Below, piece by piece: positions 1 through 11,835 of a stretch of DNA of 64,000 nt (positions within the stretch are counted from its first letter, which is position 1; each line of letters begins with the position of its first letter). The stretch is from Porodaedalea pini. Its lineage: Eukaryota; Basidiomycota; Agaricomycetes; Hymenochaetales; Hymenochaetaceae. The DNA is taken from NCBI GenBank assembly GCA_002794775.1, contig NBAY01000001.1, forward strand, positions 1,674,001-1,738,000. The letters run 5' to 3'. Both the position numbers and the translations under genes were made by a program. Below the pieces are notes generated by a model, which was given only the letters and a program-made list of their open reading frames with translations, had not been told where the DNA came from and ran no database searches.

Positions 1-1848
1 CATGCCTTGATAGAGAATAAAGCTGGTTATCTGACTGGCAAGTTCTTATCTTCTGCTTAGACCGATTTGAAATCTTATTTCCCTTCTTTTGCCCTTACAC
101 ATCGGTAGTCCGCTCTTGTGAGTGCCTTTTTCGGAGTTGTGTGCTTTGTTTCTAACGTCTGTTTAGTCATTGCCATCACTGAAGGCGGAGTAATCCCTGC
201 GACGCTGGTTTACCTTGGCGGATTCTATAAAAGTACGGAACTCGCGACTCGACTCGCCTGGTTCTGGGGTGTGCAGGTATATCGACACATCTGCTTTTCC
301 TAGCCTTCCTGTATCTCTTGATGACGATGGCTTAGAATATAGCAAGTGCTATCAGTGGACTCATGGCCAGGTGCGCACATTTATCTTGATGCTCTCTTCG
401 CAGAGCAACGTAATTATTCATGGCTGTCTGACATCGCAGTGGTCTTCTTCAACTGCGCGGCGTGGCGGGTCTCTTCGGCTGGAAATGGTTGTTCATCGTC
501 GACGGGATAATCACCCTCGTGGTCGCTATCCTGACATGGTTCGTCACACCCAAGACTGGCCTGCTGTTGTTGCTTGAATGAATCAGCTTACACCAGGTTC
601 TACCTTCCACTCAACGCTTCGCGCACGAAAGGCGGTATACGCGGATTTAAGCCTTGGTTCAATGAGCGACAGATACAGATTGCTGTCACGAGGGTCGTAC
701 GGGACGATCCCGCCAAGAGGGTCTACGAGTTAGTTTTTCTTTATTAAGTCTTTACGACCTGAACACAGATATGCGCTGTTCTCCTTAAGGTCGACAGTGA
801 CTTGGGCAGACGTTAAAGATAGCGCCACTGATCTCGGCCTCTGGGGACATCTGATTCTGACATCCATCGGGCTAACGCCGACCACGCCGTTATCCACTTG
901 TACGTGATTTCTTTTCTTTGTAGGGAAGTGTCACTTAAAGAAATGCAGACTTACCGACTGTGATCAAGTCCTTCAACTTCAACGTCGTACGCTAAGCCTT
1001 CTATTCTTCCACAAGTGTTTACAAGCGTTGTCTTATTATCTCGTTCTAGTTTGTTGCGAACGCGCTCACGGCGCCGCCGTATCTCCTGACATGCATCACG
1101 TCGGTAATAGTAATATGGCATTCCGATCATATCCGCGAGCGAGGATGGCATGGTGCTTTCAGCGGTAATTACCTTCGATGTAGCTTTACGACGGTCATAT
1201 TAAGGTCTTCTTCTCATGCGCAGCTGGATGGCAACTCGTCGGCTGGATCCTCTTGCGAGCTCTTCCGCATAATACAAGCAAAGGCGTGAAGTACAGTTAT
1301 TTATCTTGCACACCTAGACTCGCACACTGAACGCAGGCGTCTTTCAGGTACTTGGCGGCTTGTATCGTCCAGTCCTGGCCGTATACGCACCCGCTCAACA
1401 TTGCGTGGATGTCTGAGAACACGGGTAGCGTCGGCAAACGGACGATTGCCTCGGGAGCCGTCATAGGAGCTGCAAACATCTACGGAAGTGAGTGAATAAT
1501 CAACGGTATAATCGATTCTCGCTCACAATGCATGAATAGCTTGGGGAAGCCAGATCTACCAAGCCGATGATAGCCCAGGTATGTCTTCGACCTCATTGTG
1601 AGACTCCTTTACGTTCGATAGTAAAGCTAATATATTCTCTGGCAGATTTCAGACGCGGCAACACCATCAATATCGTCTTCGCGGGCACCGCGACCCTCCT
1701 CTGGGTGGTTATGAAAGCATACTATAAGTACCGCAATGCAAAGAACGCAAGGCTGTTCGCTTCGATGTCTGAAGCGCAGCGCGCGCAGGAAGAGCTGGAG
1801 GCGGAAAGTAAGGGGAATAGAAGTGTGACCTTCCGTTTCACGACCTAG
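1..1848 (+). CDS. MFS transporter, anion:cation symporter (Dal5/TNA1-like) type, 5'-truncated by window edge
   Basis: Predicted plasma-membrane major facilitator carrying a small organic anion or vitamin-like solute; the substrate cannot be told. The readable exons give the usual order of this family: an ITEGGVIPATLVYLGG helix segment, GLFGWKWLFIVDGIITL with the membrane-domain signature, a cytosolic ERQIQIAV..VVRDDPAK loop, LPTVIKSFNFNV, NALTAPPYLLT, AWMSENTGSVGKRTIASG, and a basic C-terminal tail ending at TAG 1846-1848. Apparent stops (for example near 994) fall inside plausible GT-AG introns. Splicing 991-1056 joins NFNV to FVANALTAPP, and splicing out 1289-1340 joins SKG to ASFRYL, so the gene looks intact. 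The start lies left of position 1. Splice sites near the 5' end are uncertain. Confidence 0.75.
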
Positions 1849-2133
1849 TTCCAGCGGATTTTACAAGTCAAGACATAATAAGTCAGCTGGGCTGACGGGA
1901 GAAGAATGTTATGTGATGGCCGTCGTCGTACATCTGTATACAAGTACTTTATTGGCCTATATGGAGGTATACAAAACAAGAAGACGAGCAGGCGGAAGCG
2001 CATAATGAATAAGTGGACCCCACTACAGACATTATGTATAACAGTACATTGTCGTTTCAGACGACTTTTCATGAGTTCCGAAGAACCTCTAGATCCCCTT
2101 CCAACATCAGCAAAACAATGAAAAAGTGAGGTA

Positions 2134-4087
2134 CTACGATGCGGCTGCAGCAGGCGCTTCGTCCGTTTTTGCCTTCTTACTCGACTGGATGACCGGCACC
2201 GCCGCACCACGAATCCCAGCATCGGGTCCCCCGTCCGGCTCAACCCCGCGTTTTCGCTTCTCGCCCGGCTGCGTATCGCCGTTGTTCTCTGCGGTTTTGT
2301 CACCCGCAGCAGCGGCGCCTTTCTTTGATGAGCCTTTGTTTTCGCGCCGCTCTCCGCCCTTCGATCCACCGCGTCCCCACCACGGCCGCCTCGCGAGCCG
2401 CCACGTCCACCGCGTCCCCCACCGCGCCCACCACGACCGCTCTTTCCGAGGGCTCGTCCTGCAAATGACATTACCCGCCGTGCTGCGTTCTGCGCACGCT
2501 CGATGAGGAATGCCTTCTCCTCGGTCTCTGTCGAAGATCGCATCAGCGATTCCGCTAGAGAAGACAATAGAAGAGGGCAAATCCAACCTTCTGCGGGTGA
2601 CCAGGAGACTTCTTTCCCGTTGAGAGTTTTGATTTTTTCCCTGATGAACGCAACGTCCTCCTCCGTAAGCGCCTTGCTAAAGCCGACGAGGCATTCGCTG
2701 GCTCCCTTTTCGTATTTAATGAAAGGCGAGTACTCGAATCGCTCCTTCAGAGGAGCCTGTAGTGATTCTACTTAGCTATAGAGATTTTAAAAGATTGGAG
2801 AATAAGCGCACCTTGACATCGTCAAAAGTAAGGCCACCTTCGACGCCAGTGAGCCTGAGCGCGGTGCTCTTTACGTAAGGGATCTCCGCTTCGTCAACGC
2901 GCCCACCATCTTCATCGAGAACCTTGAGCTTCTTGCCCATGAAGTCGAGGTACACATCCGGTTTTGGAGCCTTCTCTTTCGAGTCTTTCTCCTCCTTTTC
3001 GACCTGTCGGAACGCGTTGAAGGACCTGGCAGGGATGGTGGTCTCGTTAGACCTCCGGAACTCTGCTGCCTTGCCCTTGAGTCCTTTTTCTTTGATCTTC
3101 ATGTCGCAGTATGCTTCCCTGTAAGGTGAATTGGACAAAATATTGAAGGTTAGTGAACGTGAGAGTACGCACTTGGACATAATTAGCAGGCCTGTTCCTT
3201 TCCATGTTGGCTTGGGGTCCATTTTGAGGAAGCGTTCGGCACTCGACACGTCGGCGAACTCGACGAAGACGGAGCCCTGCGATTCGTGAGACTTGGACAT
3301 ATATACGCTTAGCAAAGATGTCAACCGACTTTGAACTCCTTCGTGTCAAATTTTCGGCGCATACGGACAGCATTGAAGCGGCCGAACGTGTTGAAATACT
3401 TCTCCAGATCCTTCTGCATTTCGGGATACTCATTTCCGAATCCTTTCTGTATCCACCTTAAGTAAAAAAAAATTGCAGAATTTAGGCGCGCAACGGGAGA
3501 CTTACAGCATATATGCTCCTCTCGAATTGTCCCTTCGGCTCCCTCACTTCCGTCCTCCGCCGCACGTTCGTGCCAGCTTCGTCTACCTCCAGCTCCTGGC
3601 TTGTCCGTAGTGCGTTCACGACCCAGTCGTTGCCAAGGGGCGTGAATTCACGCATACGCTTGAAGGACGCGACGGTTTTGATGGGCACCCAGTGCTCGGC
3701 ATTGGCAGTGTGAAGCGTCCACATAAATCTGTCCATCGAGTTAACCACTGTCCCGAAGAATGTCGAGTAAAGAATGCCTACTTGTCATATGGCAGGTTTG
3801 AGTCGGCAAAGTAAAATTCGACTATGGTTTCGTCGCGTCAATAAATCTGCTGAAATGTGTTCGCCACCATGAAACTGCTCACTTTGTCTGCACGCTCTGT
3901 TCTTCTTGTCGTCGTCTGTCTCATTTTCGGGTGCTGGCGCCTGAGCAGGAGCCGCCGAGTCGCCGTTCTTGTCGACCTCGGCCATCTCATGGTCCTCGAT
4001 GTCGGATTTCGCATCGTCAGCCTTTTCCTCGACCTCGGTCTTCTCCTCGGTTTCGATAGGATCAGCGACCATTTCGACGTCGGCCAT
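2134..4087 (-). CDS. La-type RNA-binding protein (LHP1/SSB family)
   Basis: La protein binds the UUU-OH 3' ends of new RNA polymerase III transcripts (tRNA precursors, U6) in the nucleus. ATG at 4085-4087 opens an acidic Glu/Asp/Lys N-terminus. The La motif follows over exons 3883-upward, 3782-3821 and 3728-downward, with the diagnostic IEFYFADSNLPYDKFMW formed exactly by splicing, then VPIKTVASFKRM. An RRM follows (NTFGRFNAVRMRR, GSVFVEFADVSSAERFL), then a second RRM-like region (LRLTGVEGGLTFDDVKAPL, ECLVGF) and an RGG/lysine-rich tail. At least five introns are present. The tail switches frame inside the RGG repeat near 2375: the upstream frame gives GRGGRGGGRGG and the downstream frame gives a plausible KRKRGVEPDGG...AAAAS ending at 2134. 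One missing G in a homopolymer explains it. The family call is firm; the C-terminus is uncertain. Confidence 0.9.
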
Positions 4088-4249
4088 ATTTAATATATGC
4101 GCGAGTTCGATGTGTTGTGGAGTGAGGAGAAGAGCAGAAGAGTAGTGAGGAAGTCAAGGAGCTGGAGGTAGCAGTCAGGCCTAGTCAGGACTTCGAAGCA
4201 TAAATTTGAAGCTGTTTACATAATCTAATCAAAAGTTGGACGAAAAATA

Positions 4250-4560
4250 ATCCCGCGCCGTAGTGAGCGCACTCACAATTGAATGCGTGCCGCAGTCCAT
4301 TCCTTGGCTATCTGTTAGAGAAGGAGCATCCATAATTGATATCCGAATTGATTGAAAACGGCATAGTCAGGAATTTCGTGAAGAACAACCTGGACTGCGA
4401 CATCACACGTTTGGTGACTTGAGAGGCACTTTTATTTTGTGTCCAAGTTCGCAGACTGATTCGTAGCTGAATCTACTCGAACTTTTGGTATGGCCAAGGG
4501 GCTGGGATACGTTCATGATCAAGATATAGTGCACTCTGACATGAAATCCGTGAGTTGATC
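4250..4560 (+). pseudogene. Protein-kinase domain relic
   Basis: Fragments of a serine/threonine or tyrosine-kinase-like domain are visible: LISELIENGIVRNFVKNN (the hinge/alpha-D region) followed by MAKGLGYVHDQDIVHSDMKS (alpha-E and the catalytic HxDxK loop, with the HRD Arg replaced by Ser). They lie in different frames with stops between them, for example TAA just before the first fragment and TGA after TRLVT. No DFG or activation segment was recognisable downstream. It is most likely a decayed copy of the expanded agaricomycete kinase families. Exact limits are guesses. Confidence 0.5.
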
Positions 4561-6183
4561 TGTGTCGCTCTCGATAGAAAAAAAGTAACTCCTGCAACTA
4601 ATCTTCTTCTCAAGTCCTCACGGACGCTTGGAACGTGCGTAGGTCCCGAGCTTTCCAACAAGTTTACGACTTAGGCAGCAACATCTGGTCACAGTATCTG
4701 ACTTGTTCCGTGTATGAGCTCGGGATGCGCGCAAAAAGTGCATTGCGTACACGTCAGTCAGTCAGGTCTCCGAGCTCTACTTTGCTTATCACAGATATTA
4801 ACTGAGATTTCATTTTCAGTCTAGGTTCTGTGCCTGCCTAGACGGCTCAGAAAGTAGCCTATCGTCAACCATGCGTCTATGAGCAGGATAAAGTTTACTT
4901 GAAGGCATTCCGGCTCGAGGGTGCCGCCTCGGAGTAGAAGTTAATACTACCGGAGCCGAATGAAGAAAGGCGTGCTTTGTATTTGTACCTGAGGCTGAAG
5001 CGGCCGGGAAGCCTGCAAACTTATTTTGGAAATGCTTTGAAAACAGGGAGAGATCATTGTGGACAAATGTATGAAGTAGTACGGAGGCGCGTTCAGAATA
5101 CGACAAACATCTCGTACGCCCGTACCTCGAGATACGGAAGAAGGTGACGCTGCTAAGGACAGATGGTACAAACTATCCGCGGATTCCGGAAGAGCTCAAG
5201 CATGTCATGGCTTATGGCAAACACGTATGCGCGAGAAACTGGAGTAGCTCTTGGCAAATGAAGGCGAGGTATCGCCTACAGCTCGATTAATCGATGTGCG
5301 ACAGGAAAACTGCCAGCATCGCCGAAGGACTTCACGTCCGTGGCGAATCTGGAAGTTCTGTGTTACTTCAAGGACGACCGCATGCTTGCATATTGGAATG
5401 TTCGGGAGGATTCGAAATGGCCCCCAAAAAAACCGACCAGATTTCTTTGACTAGGAACAGGCGAAAACATGCAGTGAGTTCTTTTCTGCAGCTATTCGAC
5501 CTGGTGCTCATACCGTGCCCCTCGTCTAGCTGTCAAACAGGAGCGTAGGGCAATGAAAGACGATTACTCGTCAGTTCTACGGAAAATTGAACAACGTAGC
5601 GCATTCCGGCCGGAGCGGTCAATGAATAGACTCTAGGAACGAGCTCAAGAATGCAAGATAAGTTGTCGAGATGCCTATTGCACTTGTTATCTCGAGATCC
5701 ATTGGAGCGTTTGTTTGTTTATTCCCCCGTTCAGAATGCCTGTAGTTTGGACTCTCGTCTGCCTTCAATTGTACTTTCAAAATAAAAACTGTACATAGTA
5801 AACAGATCGGTCGTGCGCGTATACTCTCGTCGGCTCTTCGTTGCGGTGGTGTAATGTTTACTACCGCTTTCCTATTTCTGCGAATTGAGAATCTTTGAAT
5901 GTCAGGATCGACGACGATCGCCGCCAACTAATATAAGCTCAAGATTGAATGCAGAACCGGCCGGCCCGCAACAAAGTTTTGATAGAGCTATCGGTGAACG
6001 CATGCGGCACGCTCGCGATAACGCTTCCACGCCGTATCTCAACCGGTCACGCCATCGTCCCGCCCGCATCCATACAAGTACCTTCCAGCTCATGATGAGG
6101 AGCTCCTCGTCTCCAATCCTTGGTTTCTTTGGATTCCCCTTCTCGGTCTCCCATCTCCTTCACCTCCTCCAACTGTTTCGTCC
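4561..6183. other. Intergenic, no supportable gene
   Basis: Short open frames occur on both strands (for example 5251-5454 + and 5619-5927 -), but none shows a recognisable domain, consistent splicing or a credible start. The first part may hold more kinase-gene debris, since it directly follows the kinase relic. The last few hundred bases should contain the promoter of the MFS gene beginning at 6184. Confidence 0.4.
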
Positions 6184-8247
6184 ATGAGTTCCTCGTCGCT
6201 CAGTGAGAAGCACGCGTTCGATGATGAGAAGCATCACCATGCGACCGCAGAGTCCAGGGAGGTCGACGAGGCCGCTCAGCTCTCCGTCCAGGGTACGGTC
6301 GACCGCGTAGAGGCGCTCAGGATCCGGTACGTAGCTCATGTACATCATACTTGCTCACGAAGACCAGGGTGCTAAATGTCCTTGCAGACGCAAGATTGAC
6401 AAGCACATTCTTCCTCTGATGTGTGGTACGTACCACTTGCACTTTAGTGACGTCTTCGACGCAGTTTTTCATCAGGCGGTTCACAGTCCTCTACTGGATC
6501 CAATTCATGGACAAGACTACGCTCGGAAGCTCTGCGATTCTTGGTATCAAGAAGAGCGCGCATCTGAACGCATCGCAATACAACTGGCTTGGCACGATCT
6601 TCTACCTCAGCTACCTTGTCTTTGAGTATCCCCAAAATCTTGCTCTGCAGCGGCTTCCTGTCGGGAAATGGATGAGGTCAGTTGACGTGCTGGATCTATT
6701 TCTATACCACTCGAGCGCTGATGCCTTATCATAGCATCAATATCTTCACATGGGGCGTCGCTCTTTGTTCTCATGCTGCTTGCAAGAGCTTTGGCGGGCT
6801 CTTCGCCGTGCGCTTTATCGTGAGTCTCCGTAACAGGTCATTTTTCTGCGAAGGTCTAAAGCGTGCCGTAGCTCGGGATGTGCGAGGGCAGCATTACTGC
6901 CGGATTCATGATTGTCAGCGCCATGTTTTATACGCGCAAGGAGCAAACACTTCGCGTCGGCTATTGGTGTAAGTTTATATATTTCCACATTCATATCACA
7001 TTATCTGACTTCACGTGTAGTCTTAATGAACGGCACTGCTCAGATCATGACGGGCTTTATCGCCTTCGGTTCGCTCCATATTAAGACGTCGGGCTTCGAG
7101 CCCTGGCAGTGGCTGATGATTATCTGCGGTTCGCTGACACTTATAACTGCCGTCTGCTACTGGTGTGTCTATTCGAATATACTCAGTATTCTATTGAAAG
7201 AAGCTGACTTCCTGGCCAAAGGTTCCTTTTCCCGGATTCGCCGACGACTGCGTGGTTCCTGACTCCTGAGGAGCGCGTAACGGCTGTCAACCGTATCAAG
7301 GGCAACCAGGCTGGTGTCGAGAATAAACATTTCAAGAAGGAGCAGTATGTGACTTCCTAGGTGTCTGTATACTTCGAGCTCAATTGGATCTAGGATGATC
7401 GAGTGTCTTACTGAACCGAAGACCTGGATCTTCGCGCTCTTCTCTTGCCTCGATAACATCCCGAACTCTCTCACGAACCAGAGTAGCCTTATCATCGCTT
7501 CATTCGGCTTCACCACCCTCCAAACTACCTTGCTCGGCTGCGTCAGCGGGTGAGTCCTCTTTCTCTCTTCTCCTACTCCCACTAACGTCCGTCGCGCGGC
7601 CAGTGTTGTCGAGATCGTCACAATCTACACAGGCGTGAAGCTCGCTGCCCGTTTCAAAAACAGCATCGCTTACGTTGGGACGATCTATTTCATCCCGAAC
7701 GTGCTCGGCGGGATCCTTGTGAGTACACTCCCGTGGTCAGACAGGGCCGGGTTGCTCGCGAGCATCTATATCACGGGAGTGGGAACCACAGGGTTCGTAC
7801 TATCGCTCGCGTGGGTGAACCAGGCGACCGCGGGGCACACCAAGCGCGTGACAATGAACGCAGTCATGCTCATCGCCTACTGTGTCGGTAATTCTGTTGG
7901 ACCGCAGATGTGGCTCGCGAAATACTCGCCTCGGTGCGTTTCCCTGCCGCATTCTTAATCCTCAGGACGTATCTTAATATATCTGTCGGGTTTTCTTTTG
8001 CAGCTATCACGTCCCCTGGGGCGTTATCACAGCCTGCTACGTCATCTGCCCAGCTCTCCTTCTTATCCAACGCCACATGCTCGCCAAGGAGAACAAGCGA
8101 CGGGACCAGGAACCGCCTGACGATACGTACGATGACGTCTGGGTCAAGGTTGCCGACGAGAATGGCGACATCATCGAGAAGAAGGTCGACAAGGCCTTCC
8201 TCGACCTTACTGATCGTCAGAACCGCGCGTTCCGCTATGTCCTTTGA
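6184..8247 (+). CDS. MFS transporter, allantoate permease-like (anion:cation symporter family)
   Basis: Predicted 12-helix plasma-membrane permease. ATG 6184 opens a hydrophilic Ser/His/Glu-rich N-terminus. The exons then give RKIDKHILPLMC, MDKTTLGSSAILGIK, a YNWLGTIFYLSYLVFEYPQN helix, LGMCEGSITAGFMIVS, FEPWQWLMIICGSLTL, FLFPDSPTTAWFLTPEER with the central cytosolic loop, a long exon 7635-7920 (NSIAYVGTIYFIPNVLGG, NQATAGHTKRVTMNA, the family's AGHTKR signature), and a tail ending NRAFRYVL with TGA 8245-8247. About eight short introns are inferred. The N-terminal half is divergent from the first MFS gene in the window. A relic of this gene's 3' end lies at 12056-12310, so the locus was duplicated. 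The substrate is unknown; dipeptide, allantoate or vitamin uptake are all possible within the family. Confidence 0.88.
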
Positions 8248-8654
8248 TCTTCTTCTCCTTGTCTTTATAGAAATATCTGTGTTTTTGTGGATTTGGATAC
8301 GATCTTTGTACTTACATTCTGACATTTACGAGGCAGAGGTCCTGAAGAGGGTTGTGTAAATGTATTTCCTTCTCTGTGACGTATACTGTAAAGCCGTCCG
8401 CTGGCCTTTGTATAATAGGTTCCATATATGCTTCCTTATGAGCAATAGAAGTTCAGACTCTCGCTACGAAAGTCATTTCATGCTTTCCGAGTCGTTGCCA
8501 GGCCTGTATTGTTTATTTCGACTCTTCGAGAAACTTTGACAAATCATGATCAACATCACCTCTCCTGGTATGTTGGACCCACAGTCCACTTATGGCATGC
8601 TTATAAATAGTACAGAACAAAATCTTCATTGGGATTGATTCATTAATACCAGCT
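8248..8654. other. 3' flank of the MFS gene
   Basis: No gene. A stretch around 8310-8420 is recognisably similar to 12265-12365 (shared TCTGACATTTA and GTATACT blocks). It is therefore the 3' untranslated and spacer region that was duplicated along with the MFS gene. Confidence 0.5.
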
Positions 8655-8945
8655 GAAGTCCCGGCAAAGCCAGGACTTTGCTTCAAATGCAGTGCTTAGA
8701 TCCATCCCAGCTTCTCCGGGACTTGTTTTTTAAATGCAATGCTCAGATCCATCCTGGCTTTGCCAGGACTTGTTTTTTTATATGCAATGCTTAGATCCAT
8801 TCTGGCTTTGCCAGGACTTGTTTTTTTAAACACAATGCTTAGATCCATCCTGGCTTTGCCAGGACTTGTTTTTTAAATACAATGCTTAGATCCATCCTGG
8901 CTTCACCAGGACTTGGGTTTAAACACAGTACTCATATCTATTCTG
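8655..8945. repeat. 47-48 bp tandem repeat, about six copies, each with a CCTGG/CCAGG hairpin
   Basis: GATCCAT anchors recur at 8699, 8746, 8794, 8842 and 8889, with a decayed copy near 8936. Each unit holds a palindrome of the form CCTGGCTTTGCCAGG, then ACTTG, a T-run, AAATNCAATGCTTA and GATCCAT. Copies differ by a few substitutions and T-run length. It marks the left side of an AT-rich inserted block. Confidence 0.85.
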
Positions 8946-8961
8946 GCTTTATCTGAGTTCT

Positions 8962-9088
8962 ACAGACAATATACAGGTGGGTGTAAGTGATGGCTGAGTC
9001 ACATGCAAGCTTTATGCAGCAACTCCCAGTGAAACTGTTGCACATGACTTAGCCTTCACTTACACCTGCCTGTATTATCTTAGTCTGT
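8962..9088. repeat. Imperfect long palindrome (foldback)
   Basis: The left arm, beginning ACAGACAATATACAGG and running through GTGTAAGTGA to CACATGCAA, is mirrored by the right arm from TTGCACATGA through TCACTTACAC to TAGTCTGT. Each arm is about 47-50 nt with several mismatches, and the spacer is about 28 nt. It could be the subterminal inverted repeat of a DNA element or a small foldback. It lies directly right of the tandem hairpin repeat. Confidence 0.7.
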
Positions 9089-9596
9089 CTGGAAGAAACT
9101 TGAATTTTATTGTGAAATTCTAATTACACTAAAGCCCCACTAAATACAATATTGGTTGTCACATTATGTCAGTTGCCCATGTGTAAGGACAGGTATAGTA
9201 AGCTTATTACTAATATATACAATTCTTTCTTTTGTTCCTGCACATTTCTGCTTAACTTGCAACTTCTACAGTTATAGACAGCTATATTGTAGATCTCTCT
9301 TCCTCAATGTTTTCTGGAATGATGCTCAGTGCTGTAGGATGAGGATCATGTAGGAATTCAATGCTTAAACAAAGATTTCCCTTGCTGACTTTTTCTCTGA
9401 AGGCTCTGAATTACTCACTCAGAGTACTGCTTTCAACCTTACATTGTACTTCACTGAAATCTTCAGTCTGGCTGCAAGTTATGCTCCTATGTTCTCAGCT
9501 TTATGTATCACCTTATTTTTCCTTGGGACATCCATTGGAGTGAGTCCTAATATAACATAAAGGTCCTGTGCTGTCTTATATATGCAAACTATTTTT

Positions 9597-9723
9597 TCAT
9601 CATCAAGAAAGCTCAAATTAGTTGATGTGATGTAGCAATTTATATACCAATACTCATGGGGAAGATAGCATATTAATTTTCTAATTAGATTTAAATTTTT
9701 AATGGTTTTTCCAATTTTGTTTG
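9597..9723. repeat. Direct repeat A, copy 1
   Basis: About 125 bp beginning CATCATCAAGAAAGCTC and containing AATACTCATGGGGAAGAT and TTAATTTTCTAATTAGATTT. It recurs at about 10200-10324 with roughly 10% differences. The two copies flank the solo LTR at 9791-10192. Confidence 0.75.
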
Positions 9724-9790
9724 ATAACAAAGTAAGCAATCTAGTCATTGTCAGTGATGGACTATGGATATGCAAGAGGTAACCGGGTCA

Positions 9791-10192
9791 TGTGGAACTC
9801 AGTCAAAGGAAGGGAGAAGAGAGAGGGCGGTGAGCCAGAGGAGCTGACACAGCGCAAGAATAAGAGATAGCTTCTAGACATAGCTAGATAGAATTGACCA
9901 GGTCAAAACTAAGAGATAAGTACAGGAGGACCACCTACTTATATACCCTTCAGAGGCTGCACATGGACCAGGGAATTAGCTACTACATAAGGATAGATGA
10001 AAGAACATCATAGAACTTCATGGAACAATAGTGTCATAGGATCAGTTAGCAAGTGATGAAAGTGTGGGAAAAAGACATAATGGATATGAGTAAACCAAAA
10101 TAAGTGTGATTAGTAATGAATAGATGTGATATGATAAGATAAGACAACAGGGAATGATAATAAAAATAAAAATAATTAAATTGTCCATGACA
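9791..10192 (-). mobile_element. Probable solo LTR (about 402 bp)
   Basis: Read on the minus strand the segment starts TGTCATGGACA and ends TTCCACA (TG...CA). It has a TATA-type sequence (GGGTATATAAGT) in its middle, and GTCA stands on both sides (9787-9790 and 10193-10196) as a candidate 4-bp target duplication. No retroelement coding sequence is attached. The structure fits a solo LTR left by recombination. It is unrelated to the 413-bp LTRs elsewhere in the window. Boundaries are inferred from sequence pattern alone. Confidence 0.5.
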
Positions 10193-10199
10193 GTCATGC

Positions 10200-10324
10200 A
10201 TCATCAGGAAAGCTCAAATTAGCTGATGTGATGTGGAAATTTATGCACCAATACTCATGGGGAAGATGGCATATTAATTTTCTAATTAGATTTAAATTTT
10301 TAATGATCTTTCCGATCTTGTTCA
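10200..10324. repeat. Direct repeat A, copy 2
   Basis: Second copy of the repeat at 9597-9723 (same GAAAGCTCAAATTAG and ATACTCATGGGGAAGAT blocks). It begins right after the right flank of the putative solo LTR. Confidence 0.75.
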
Positions 10325-11835
10325 AGTGAGAAATGTGTTGTTTGAGCTCAAAGTGTTGTGTATATGTTGCTGCTTTGAGTGATCTGCAGAGTTGCCACTT
10401 TGTGCGATTTGCAGATTTGCCAGCTTGAGTGATCTGTGAGATGCTGGTTTGAGGGTGTTTTGTAATCTGCAGCTGTAGTTGCTGCTTTGGGGTGCAGGTG
10501 CAAAAGCAGCGAAGAGAAGGCTGATTAATAGTGACAAATTTTTGTCATTTCTGATGGTGGCTGTGGGTTAGTAAGGAAGTGACAAAAACTAACAAAAATA
10601 ACTACAGAGGCACTGAAACTATTTAGGCATGTTTGAGAGAGAGGGGACGCTATCAATAGGCTTTAAAGAATAATTATGCCAGTGTGGACAGCTGGGGGGA
10701 CAAAGAGGAGGAAGGGGAGGAGGTAAATCTGAAGCATCTATCTGTCTAATGGAGGAAGAGTGATGCAATGTAATGGGGGAAAGTGCAGAGGACTAGATGG
10801 GTAAGTAGTGGGATAGGCAGTCCCATGGGCGATGGCAAGGGTGGTGGAACGCGTTAAGGGCATAGGGAGTGAAGGAGGAAATGCTGGGAGCGTATGTGCA
10901 AAATGGTGTAAGACTGGGAGTGGAGGAGGTGAAGGGGACAGTGGTGTCAGGTGAGGACATGGATAAAATTGGGTTGATTCTGGTCTGTAGATGCAGGGAG
11001 TAGTTGGTGGACACAATTCCTGCTGGTGTTAGAGCCATTGGGCTGAAATGATGGGTTGGCCAGGGCGAGGCCACTAGTCAACTGGCACTAGAAAGGGGAT
11101 CAATGCGGAGGTAGGCAGGATCAAGGTGGGGCTGGCTAAAGCCAGTGGTGAAGCCAGCACAAATTCCATGGATGACATTGATGTGGCCGGCAATGAAGAT
11201 TGGGTGTCTTGCCATTGACAGGCAGTGTGAGCCTGACACATGTTGATGAGGACAGCAACTTGTTCGAAGGTCTTCATGATATGACAATAATATGACTAGT
11301 GCTTGAGGCAATGCCAATGATGGTGTGAACAGTGGACAGGGGGAACGACACAAAGTTGCAGGGATAGGGGGTGGCACAAAGGTGCCACCACGGTGTAGCA
11401 CTGTTGCCACCACTACAGGCAGGTGTGAACTAGTTTCTGGATTCAGTAGTTTAGTCAGCAGTTGTACTTAGCAGTGGCCTTCAAGTCACTTGAACAATAG
11501 TGTTTCTTGGGAGTGCACCATCACAGACGTCCCCTTGGGTCAGACGGGTGCAAACCCTTCATCCTTCAGGCATGTCTGATGCCCTACAACAGTTGCACGA
11601 AGCTGCACGATTGCAAGTAAAATGTGATCAAGTGTGAGGTTGAAGCAGAGGAGAGTGCGAGAGGAAGACATCAGGGTGATCAGAAGGACCGATAGACGAG
11701 CACACAAAACATGTTGTAGAGAGGAGGATAGGGGTCTCACTTTCCCACGGTAGGATGATGGGAGTAAGAGATCAAGTGGTTGTGGGCAAAAGGGCCTTCG
11801 TCGGTTCAATATTAAGATATTAAGATTGTTCTACC
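10325..11835. other. Probable remnant of inserted DNA, no supportable gene
   Basis: Base composition differs from the host genes, being purine-rich on the plus strand. Minus-strand open frames at 10738-11413 and 11540-11809 encode Pro/Thr/Ser-rich low-complexity peptides with no recognised domain or coherent splicing. The block from about 8650 to 11835 separates the MFS gene from its former neighbour's relic, so it is inferred to be inserted repetitive DNA. Confidence 0.4.

Noticed and set aside
951..1151. Internal stop codons in the first MFS gene, suggesting a pseudogene
   Set aside because: The stops fall in sequences with GT donors and AG acceptors; splicing them out joins conserved MFS segments in frame, so the gene looks intact.
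1845..2133. Extension of the first La frame beyond 2134
   Set aside because: The composition after the RGG repeat loses protein character there; the other frame gives a sensible Lys/Ala-rich end at 2134.
8655..8945. CRISPR-like array
   Set aside because: The units are head-to-tail tandem repeats with no unique spacers, in a eukaryotic genome.
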